Positions 1 through 5,291 of a stretch of DNA of 5,291 bases are shown piece after piece. Origin of the DNA: Pseudomonadota bacterium (GTDB taxonomy: Bacteria; Pseudomonadota; Alphaproteobacteria; Rhizobiales; Xanthobacteraceae); contig JAKAMD010000256.1 in the NCBI GenBank assembly GCA_021823875.1, positions 1 through 5,291 of the forward strand. Reading direction: 5' to 3'. The position numbers and the translations under genes were made by a program. The notes beneath the pieces were generated by a model that had not been told where the DNA came from, searched no databases, and saw only the letters and a program-made list of their open reading frames with translations. Position 1 is the stretch's first letter; each line of letters starts with the position of its first letter.

Positions 1-8
1 TCCGATCT
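1..8. other. Probable sequencing-adapter remnant at contig edge
   Basis: The window opens with TCCGATCT, identical to the last eight bases of the common Illumina adapter, which ends CTCTTCCGATCT. Directly after it, the ctpA frame reads TLNQAVEKMRG, which fits the PDZ-domain end of CtpA proteins. The two codons falling in the first eight bases give Arg-Ser, where I expect Gly-Leu from memory of the family. The bases are probably not genomic, so genuine sequence would begin near position 9. An 8-base match could be chance, but its position at the exact edge and the protein mismatch agree. Confidence 0.6.
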
Positions 9-896
9 ACCCTGAACCAGGCGGTCGAGAAGATGCGCGGGCCGGTCAACACCAAGATCAAGCTGACCATCGTGCGCAAGGGCCTCGACAAGCCGCTCGT
101 GGTGGAGATCATGCGCGACATCATCCGCGTGCGCTCGGTGCGCTCGCATCTGGAAGGCAATGACGTCGGCTATATCCGCATTACTCAGTTCAACGAGCAG
201 ACCACCGACGGACTGAAGAAGGCGATCGCCGACATCCAGGCCAAGGTCGCCGAGGACAAGCTCAAGGGCTATATCGTCGACCTGCGCAACAATCCGGGCG
301 GTCTGCTCGACCAGGCCATCTCGGTCTCCGATGCCTTCCTGCAGAAGGGCGAGATCGTCTCCACGCGCGGACGCAATCCGGAGGAGACCCAGCGCTTCAA
401 TGCACGGGCGGGCGACCTCACGAAGGGCAAGCCGGTGATCGTGCTGATCAATGGTGGTTCGGCTTCGGCTTCGGAAATCGTGGCCGGCGCGCTGCAGGAT
501 CACAAGCGGGCGACGCTCTTGGGTACCCGCTCGTTCGGCAAGGGCTCGGTGCAGACCATCATCCCGCTCGGTTCCGGCAACGGCGCGCTGCGACTGACGA
601 CGGCGCGCTACTACACGCCGTCGGGCCGCTCGATCCAGGCCAAGGGCATCGAGCCCGACATTGTCGTGGAACAGGACGTGCCGGCCGACATCAAGGGCCG
701 CACCGACACCATGGGCGAGGCCTCGCTGCGCGGCCATCTCAAGGGCACCCCCGGCGTCGAGGAGAAGGGCTCGCAGTCCTACGTCCCGCCGGATGCGAAG
801 AACGACAAGGCGCTGATCATGGCCGACGATCTGTTGCGCGGCACGCAGAAGAACTCGGCCTTCCCGCCGAATGCGAAGACGCCGGTCCCGAACTGA
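3..896 (+). CDS. ctpA: CtpA, S41 family carboxyl-terminal processing serine protease (5' partial)
   Basis: This is the C-terminal two-thirds of a periplasmic S41 protease, which trims C-termini of exported proteins and in proteobacteria affects peptidoglycan hydrolase turnover. The frame is open to the left edge, so the Met at 33 is internal and not the start; signal peptide and most of the PDZ domain are missing (about 150 residues if the usual length near 440 holds). Counting from that Met, residues 1-30 are the PDZ end and roughly 35-212 the peptidase core. The core includes GYIRITQF (46-53), the substrate-cradle motif LRNNPGG (84-90), GGSASASE (141-148) and FGKGSVQT (168-175). The catalytic dyad is Ser145 (codon 465-467) and Lys170 (540-542), 25 residues apart as in other CtpA/Prc proteases. 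TPSGRSIQAKGIEPD (195-209) is a further family hallmark. The last 75 residues are a polar, Pro/Lys-rich tail. A strong terminator follows. Family assignment is secure; the substrate cannot be told. Confidence 0.96.
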   Translation, partial: RSTLNQAVEKMRGPVNTKIKLTIVRKGLDKPLVVEIMRDIIRVRSVRSHLEGNDVGYIRITQFNEQTTDGLKKAIADIQAKVAEDKLKGYIVDLRNNPGGLLDQAISVSDAFLQKGEIVSTRGRNPEETQRFNARAGDLTKGKPVIVLINGGSASASEIVAGALQDHKRATLLGTRSFGKGSVQTIIPLGSGNGALRLTTARYYTPSGRSIQAKGIEPDIVVEQDVPADIKGRTDTMGEASLRGHLKGTPGVEEKGSQSYVPPDAKNDKALIMADDLLRGTQKNSAFPPNAKTPVPN

Positions 897-920
897 GCCC
901 GGAAGCGCTTACCGGTTACG

Positions 921-954
921 ACAGGGCGGCCCACGGGCCGCCCTGTTTTCGTTT
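921..954 (+). terminator. Intrinsic terminator of ctpA
   Basis: A perfect inverted repeat, ACAGGGCGGCCC (921-932) and GGGCCGCCCTGT (935-946), lies 24 bases after the ctpA stop. With a realistic four-base loop it makes an 11-bp, very GC-rich stem, followed at once by TTTTCGTTT (946-954). This is a textbook Rho-independent terminator on the + strand. It implies that the deacetylase-like gene downstream is not simply co-transcribed with ctpA. Confidence 0.93.
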
Positions 955-1015
955 GGCGCGGATGCCGGTTGACCCCGATCGTTCCGGCCCGGTGTCACGG
1001 AGTTAACCCGAGCCC

Positions 1016-1058
1016 GAATCCGCGCGTGCTAGACTCCGCGCATGATTCGCAAGGATTC
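1016..1058. promoter_or_regulatory. Cluster of four GANTC (CcrM-type) methylation sites
   Basis: GAATC (1016-1020), GACTC (1032-1036), GATTC (1044-1048) and GATTC (1054-1058) lie within 43 bases. A read through the rest of the window found only seven more GANTC sites, widely spaced except for 4655 and 4682. In Alphaproteobacteria, CcrM methylates GANTC once per cell cycle, and promoters with such sites can be controlled by GcrA with sigma-70. The third site, with its flanks, reads TGATTCG, which fits the GcrA-preferred YGAKTCG pattern as I remember it. No convincing -35/-10 pair was found, so the promoter itself is not placed. Confidence 0.55.
1051..1055 (+). promoter_or_regulatory. Ribosome binding site supporting the GTG start at 1064
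   Basis: AAGGA ends eight bases before GTG at 1064. The same frame has a stop (TGA, 1043-1045) just upstream and no ATG or GTG between, so this site decides the start. The nearby ATG at 1042 is in another frame and ends at TGA 1075-1077. Confidence 0.7.
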
Positions 1059-1063
1059 GGGCC

Positions 1064-2269
1064 GTGGCCGCGGATGACGAGCTGAGCGCGCCGCTCGGCC
1101 AGAAAACGCGCAAAAGCAAGGTTTCGAAGCTGCCGAAACTGTCCATCGGCGTGCCACAGCTGCTGGCGGGCGCGCTTGGCCTGTTCGGTGTGGTGGCGGT
1201 GGGCTGGGCGTTGCTCGCCAACGACCCGCTCGGTGGCGAGCCGACGGCGGTCGTCGTCACCGGCCCGATGCTCCACGGCCAGAATGGGGCCGGCGGCGAC
1301 AAACCAGGCTCGGCCGGCAAGGACACGCCGGTAGCAAGCAAGCCGGCGCAGAAGACCGCGGCTCAGCCGGTGCCGTCGCCCGGCGCGCAGACCGTCACCA
1401 TCATCGACGGCTCCAGCGGTGCGCATCACGATGTCGTGGTCCCGGGCAAGGACGGACCGCAAAGCTCGGCCGACCGGCGACTGCTCGAAATGACGCCGCA
1501 CGGCAACATTCCCAAGATCGCACGCGACGGCACGCGTGCGCTCGCGCTCTACGCCCATCCGGTCAAGTTGCCGGCCAACCGCAAAGACGCACCGCGCATC
1601 GCGGTCATTGTCGGCGGGCTCGGCATCAGCGCTCGCAGCACCGCCGAGGCGCTGGCGCGCCTGCCGGCATCGATCACGTTCGCCCTTGCGCCCTATGGCG
1701 ACGACCTCGAATCGTTCGCCGAGCGGGCACGCTTGTCGGGCCACGAACTGCTGCTGCAAGTGCCGATGGAGCCGTTTGATTACCCCGGCAACGATCCCGG
1801 CCCGCGCACGCTGCTCACGTCGCTGACCACGGCGCAAAATATCGATCGCCTGCACTGGCTGATGGCACGCTTCCAAGGCTATGTCGGATTGATCAGCTAT
1901 ATGGGCGCGCGATTCACCAGTTCCGAACAGGCGCTGGCGCCGGTGCTCAGCGAGACCGCCAAGCGCGGGCTGATCTATGTCGACGACGGCGCCTCGCCGC
2001 GCAGCATGGCGGCTCAGCTTGCCGGCAGCAACAATATGCCCTTCGCCAAGACCAATATCGTTCTCGATGCGGTGCCGACGCCGGACGAGGTCAACCGCGC
2101 CCTGGCGCGATTGGAATTGACCGCGCGCGACAACGGGCTGGCGATCGGCCTCGCCAGCGCGCAGCCGGCCTCGATTGCCACCATTGCGGCCTGGGCGAAG
2201 CAGGTGGGGGAACGCGGTTTCGTGCTGGTGCCGATCTCCATGGTGGCGGTAAAGGCGAAATCGACGTAG
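1064..2269 (+). CDS. Divergent polysaccharide deacetylase family protein (DUF610/YibQ-like), probably catalytically inactive
   Basis: The 401-residue protein starts at GTG with AAGGA upstream. A basic stretch (residues 14-25) precedes one membrane helix (about 30-52), so the body should lie in the periplasm, anchored at the N-terminus. Residues 55-140 form a Gly/Pro/Ala-rich linker. Residues 176-395 are the divergent polysaccharide deacetylase domain (Pfam Polysacc_deac_2), with PRIAVIVGGLGIS (177-189), GHELLLQVPMEPFDYP (226-241), YMGARFT (279-285) and IYVDDGASPRS (304-314). In the YibQ branch, as I recall it, the matching motifs are VIDDFGY, GHEVLIHLPM, NNHMGS and IGHPHPAT. Here the Asp pair is Gly184-Gly185, the second His is Gln232, the NH pair is Ser278-Tyr279, and the last motif lacks histidines (IGLASAQPA, 361-369). 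Metal-dependent deacetylation therefore looks unlikely; a binding or scaffolding role in the envelope is an inference. Related proteins in Hyphomicrobiales seem to share the GG form. It follows the ctpA terminator and precedes rppH by 101 bases. Confidence 0.88.
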   Translation: MAADDELSAPLGQKTRKSKVSKLPKLSIGVPQLLAGALGLFGVVAVGWALLANDPLGGEPTAVVVTGPMLHGQNGAGGDKPGSAGKDTPVASKPAQKTAAQPVPSPGAQTVTIIDGSSGAHHDVVVPGKDGPQSSADRRLLEMTPHGNIPKIARDGTRALALYAHPVKLPANRKDAPRIAVIVGGLGISARSTAEALARLPASITFALAPYGDDLESFAERARLSGHELLLQVPMEPFDYPGNDPGPRTLLTSLTTAQNIDRLHWLMARFQGYVGLISYMGARFTSSEQALAPVLSETAKRGLIYVDDGASPRSMAAQLAGSNNMPFAKTNIVLDAVPTPDEVNRALARLELTARDNGLAIGLASAQPASIATIAAWAKQVGERGFVLVPISMVAVKAKST

Positions 2270-2280
2270 CGCACCGCGCC

Positions 2281-2309
2281 CATCCTGAGCGGGCTTGACC
2301 CGGCCATCC
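2281..2309. repeat. Degenerate intergenic palindromic repeat
   Basis: The block reads CATCC at 2281-2285, then a core with CGGG (2290-2293) facing CCCG (2299-2302), and ends in CCGGCCATCC. Its right half resembles the palindromes with a GGCCGGG...CCCGGCC core that are common between genes in Bradyrhizobium and relatives. The left arm has decayed, so only a 4-bp core stem remains. It occupies much of the 101-base gap before rppH. Assignment rests on memory of such repeats and on likeness to the element at 2937-2966. Confidence 0.35.
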
Positions 2310-2359
2310 CCGTCTTATTCAAGGAAGGCGTAAATGCCTGCGATACGCGCGGGCATGGC

Positions 2360-2364
2360 GAGGT
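2360..2364 (+). promoter_or_regulatory. Ribosome binding site of rppH
   Basis: GAGGT ends six bases before the ATG at 2371, an ideal spacing. It favours this Met over the upstream ATGs at 2334 and 2355, which are both in a different frame. Confidence 0.65.
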
Positions 2365-2370
2365 GTCCGC

Positions 2371-2871
2371 ATGCCCCCTTTCGAATCGCTGCCCTACCGT
2401 CCCTGCGCCGGCATCATGGTGTTCAACCGCGCCGGCCTGGTCTTCATCGGCCGCCGCGCGAGCGGACCCGAGCACATCGACGCCACCCATGTCTGGCAGA
2501 TGCCGCAAGGCGGCATCGACGATGACGAGGACCCTTATCAGGCGGCGCTACGCGAGCTCTACGAGGAGACCAGCATCCGCTCGGTGGAGAAGCTCGGCGA
2601 GATCGCCGACTGGCTCGCCTATGACATCCCGCGCGACATTGTGGGCGAAGCCTGGGGCGGCAAATATCGCGGCCAGAAGCAGAAATGGTACGCGCTGCGC
2701 TTCACCGGTAACGACAGCGAGATCAACATCGAAAATCCCGGCGACGGCCACAAGGCCGAATTTATCGCCTGGCGCTGGGTTGCGATCGGCGAACTGCCCG
2801 ATCTGGTCGTGCCGTTCAAACGGGAAACCTACGAACAGGTGGTCGCCGCGTTCAAGAAATTCGCAAAGTGA
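2371..2871 (+). CDS. rppH: RppH, Nudix RNA pyrophosphohydrolase
   Basis: This 166-residue cytoplasmic Nudix hydrolase removes pyrophosphate from the 5' triphosphate end of mRNA, leaving a monophosphate that lets endonucleases start decay; older names are nudH and ialA, and relatives also cleave dinucleoside polyphosphates. PYRPCAGIMVFN (8-19), WQMPQGG (42-48) and GQKQKWYALRFTG (101-113) are typical of RppH. The Nudix box spans residues 47-69 as G-x5-E-x7-RELYEE-x-S-I, with Glu62, Glu65 and Glu66 expected to hold the metal ions. The usual Gly near the box end is Ser68, a change I recall in alphaproteobacterial and plant relatives, so activity is probably kept. Length is normal for the family. 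The start follows GAGGT by six bases. The gene faces the atp operon, and a stem-loop follows its stop. It may share a transcript with the deacetylase-like gene upstream, since no terminator is visible between them. Confidence 0.95.
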   Translation: MPPFESLPYRPCAGIMVFNRAGLVFIGRRASGPEHIDATHVWQMPQGGIDDDEDPYQAALRELYEETSIRSVEKLGEIADWLAYDIPRDIVGEAWGGKYRGQKQKWYALRFTGNDSEINIENPGDGHKAEFIAWRWVAIGELPDLVVPFKRETYEQVVAAFKKFAK

Positions 2872-2881
2872 TGTTCGGCGT

Positions 2882-2908
2882 CAGGCTCCCGCTTGCAGCG
2901 GGCGCCTG
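2882..2908 (+). terminator. Stem-loop after rppH, possible terminator without a T-tract
   Basis: CAGGC (2882-2886) pairs with GCCTG (2904-2908) and CCCGCT (2888-2893) with AGCGGG (2897-2902), leaving one T/C mismatch and a three-base loop. That is 11 pairs, starting ten bases after the rppH stop. Only a weak pyrimidine stretch (CCTCTTGCTCGTT) follows, so it may work as an mRNA 3'-end stabiliser or a Rho-assisted site and not as a classic terminator. Confidence 0.5.
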
Positions 2909-2936
2909 CCTCTTGCTCGTTACAGAGCCTTAATAC

Positions 2937-2966
2937 GTCAATGCCCGGCACGAGGCCGGGCATGAC
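2937..2966. repeat. Palindromic repeat between convergent rppH and atpC
   Basis: ATGCCCGGC (2941-2949) and GCCGGGCAT (2955-2963) are perfect complements around a five-base loop. GTC (2937-2939) and GAC (2964-2966) extend the stem if A2940 bulges out. There is no T-run on either side in either direction. It resembles the short dispersed intergenic palindromes of Bradyrhizobium-like genomes. Lying 26 bases beyond the atpC stop, it could also cap the 3' end of the atp mRNA. Confidence 0.6.
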
Positions 2967-2992
2967 CAACGAATAAGCTCGACCGGATGCGA

Positions 2993-3400
2993 TCAGTGCA
3001 TCGCGGTGCCGGTGAGATGCCGGTCGACTTCCTTGAAGTGATCGAGCCGCGTGATCGCCTTGTCGAGCTCGCTGCCGGGCTCCATCTTCTCGATCCGCTT
3101 TTCCATCTCTTCGATCTGCTTGGCGACGACGGCGCGGTCGATGTCCTCGATCGCCTCGGCCACATCGGCGAGCACGGTCAGGCCCTGCGCCGACACCTCG
3201 GCGAAGCCGCCGAGCACGACGATCTTGTGCTCGCCATTGGCGCCATGCACCGTGAGGATGCCGGGCCGGATCGTCGACACCAGCGGCGCATGCCCTTCCA
3301 GCACGCCGAAGTCGCCTTCGGCGCCCGGCACGTCAACCTGCTCGACCTCGCCGGAGAAGACGAGCTTTTCGGGGGACACCAGTTCGAAGTGGAGCGCCAT
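2993..3400 (-). CDS. atpC: AtpC, ATP synthase F1 epsilon subunit
   Basis: The 135-residue epsilon subunit belongs to the central stalk of F1, on the cytoplasmic face of the inner membrane; it couples rotation to catalysis and can inhibit ATP hydrolysis. Residues 1-85 form the N-terminal beta-sandwich, marked by FELVSPEKLVFSGEVEQV (5-22), PGAEGDFGVLEGHAPLV (25-41) and VLGGFAEV (62-69). Residues 87-130 form the C-terminal helical pair, rich in Glu and Lys. Length is normal. The ATG lies two bases after the atpD stop, and its likely ribosome binding site (GAGG, 3411-3414, read on the minus strand) is inside the atpD coding region, so translation is probably coupled to atpD. It is the last gene of the operon here. 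No canonical T-tract terminator follows; two stem-loops occupy the 121-base gap to rppH. Confidence 0.96.
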   Translation of the reverse strand: MALHFELVSPEKLVFSGEVEQVDVPGAEGDFGVLEGHAPLVSTIRPGILTVHGANGEHKIVVLGGFAEVSAQGLTVLADVAEAIEDIDRAVVAKQIEEMEKRIEKMEPGSELDKAITRLDHFKEVDRHLTGTAMH

Positions 3401-3402
3401 GA

Positions 3403-4839
<1,437 letters not shown>

Positions 4840-4843
4840 ATCG

Positions 4844-4848
4844 TCCTC
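4844..4848 (-). promoter_or_regulatory. Ribosome binding site of atpD
   Basis: Read on the minus strand, GAGGA ends four bases before the atpD ATG (4839), within the 19-base gap after atpG. It confirms the start at 4839. Confidence 0.7.
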
Positions 4849-4858
4849 GTTACGGAAA

Positions 4859-5291
4859 CTAGAGCGCCTCGGCGCCGGAGATGATCTCGATCAGTTCCTT
4901 GGTGATCATCGCCTGACGGGTGCGGTTATAGGTGAGCGTCTGCTTGCGGATCATTTCGCCCGCGTTGCGCGTGGCGTTGTCCATGGCGGTCATGCGCGCG
5001 CCCTGTTCGGAGGCGGCGTTTTCGAGCAGCGCCCGGAACACCTGCATCGACAGATTGCGCGGCAGCAGCTCGGCGAGGATCTCCTCCTCTTCCGGCTCGT
5101 ATTCATAAGAGGCGTTGCCGCCTTCCGCCGCCTCGAACACCGGCGGGATGATCTGCTGGGCGGTTGGGATCTGCGCGATCACCGACTTGAAGCGCGAGAA
5201 GAACAGCGTGCAGACGTCGAAGCCGCCGTGCTCGAACAGTGTCACCACCTTCTTGGCGATCATGTCGGCATGCTCAAAGCCGAGCTGCTTG
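4859..5291 (-). CDS. atpG: AtpG, ATP synthase F1 gamma subunit (5' partial)
   Basis: This is the C-terminal half of the gamma subunit, the rotor shaft of F1. Only 143 codons are visible, from KQLGFEHADM at the right edge to the TAG stop at 4859-4861; the family has about 290 residues, so the N-terminal helix and half of the central domain lie outside. The Met at 5263 is internal because the frame stays open to the edge. The long C-terminal coiled-coil helix is clear: SEQGARMTAMDNATRNAG followed by TYNRTRQAMITKELIEI, ending ISGAEAL, the conserved end that reaches into the alpha/beta ring. The acidic EYEPEEEEILAELLP segment before it is usual in this family. In Alphaproteobacteria the usual operon is atpHAGDC, so atpA should lie just beyond the window edge. 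Confidence 0.97.
   Translation of the reverse strand, partial: KQLGFEHADMIAKKVVTLFEHGGFDVCTLFFSRFKSVIAQIPTAQQIIPPVFEAAEGGNASYEYEPEEEEILAELLPRNLSMQVFRALLENAASEQGARMTAMDNATRNAGEMIRKQTLTYNRTRQAMITKELIEIISGAEAL

Larger units (their letters stand above)
1012..1062 (+). promoter_or_regulatory. Inverted repeat covering the leader and ribosome binding site of the deacetylase-like gene
   Basis: GCCCGAATCC (1012-1021) is the exact reverse complement of GGATTCGGGC (1053-1062), with 31 bases between them. Inside lies a second short stem, GCGCG (1022-1026) with CGCGC (1037-1041). The right arm takes in the GGA of the Shine-Dalgarno sequence and ends one base before the GTG start at 1064. If transcription starts upstream of 1012, the mRNA could fold so that the ribosome binding site is hidden. 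Alternatively the repeat could be a DNA operator. The pairing is seen directly; the function is inferred. Confidence 0.5.

Noticed and set aside
903..916. Adjacent palindromes AAGCGCTT and ACCGGT just after ctpA
   Set aside because: Both are short and self-complementary by composition, with no second copy or neighbouring signal, so they are probably chance.
969..1035. Possible sigma-70 promoter with TTGACC at 969-974 and TAGACT at 1030-1035
   Set aside because: The spacing between these elements is far too long, and neither has a partner at 16-18 bases. A promoter is likely in this gap, but it cannot be placed from the sequence.
995..1876. Open frame of 293 codons on the - strand, opposite the deacetylase-like gene
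   Set aside because: It is an Arg-rich shadow with no family motifs, and it overlaps the terminator-proximal leader and a well-supported gene on the + strand.
2295..2321. TTGACC (2295-2300) and TATTCA (2316-2321) as an rppH promoter
   Set aside because: The spacer is 15 bases, the -10 matches poorly, and the TTGACC belongs to the degenerate palindromic repeat.
2363..2965. Open frame of 200 codons on the + strand overlapping rppH
   Set aside because: It is a low-complexity Ser/Arg/Pro-rich translation in another frame, while the rppH frame carries the complete Nudix box.

Overview
The window is a G+C-rich stretch of alphaproteobacterial chromosome, most likely from Hyphomicrobiales (Rhizobiales) and near the Bradyrhizobium/Rhodopseudomonas/Xanthobacteraceae side. 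Three things point there. The F1 ATP synthase genes run atpG-atpD-atpC with no F0 genes beside them. They sit next to a ctpA / divergent polysaccharide deacetylase / rppH cluster. The intergenic gaps carry short palindromes built on CCGGGCAT, of the kind common in that group. The genus cannot be fixed from the sequence alone.

Layout from left to right. Positions 1-896 hold the 3' part of ctpA (S41 carboxyl-terminal processing protease, + strand), cut by the window edge. The first eight bases look like leftover sequencing adapter, so this edge is probably a contig end. A strong intrinsic terminator (921-954) closes ctpA. The gap up to 1063 contains four GANTC (CcrM-type) methylation sites within 43 bp, woven through a perfect 10-bp inverted repeat that reaches the ribosome binding site of the next gene. 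Positions 1064-2269 (+) encode a membrane-anchored divergent polysaccharide deacetylase (DUF610/YibQ family) that appears to have lost its metal-binding residues. Positions 2371-2871 (+) encode RppH, a Nudix RNA pyrophosphohydrolase. Between the convergent rppH and atp genes (2872-2992) lie a stem-loop and a separate palindromic repeat. Positions 2993-5291 on the - strand hold atpC, atpD and the C-terminal half of atpG, the distal end of the F1 operon.

How the genes work together: ctpA and the deacetylase-like gene are both envelope genes, but a terminator separates them and the second appears to have its own control region. rppH starts RNA decay by removing 5' pyrophosphate. The atp genes make the beta, epsilon and gamma subunits of the catalytic F1 head. 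All six genes are housekeeping genes in an order I regard as normal for this group. I see no mobile element, CRISPR array, tRNA, rRNA or novel defence or biosynthetic system. The most interesting signals are the GANTC cluster with its overlapping hairpin and the apparently inactive deacetylase domain.
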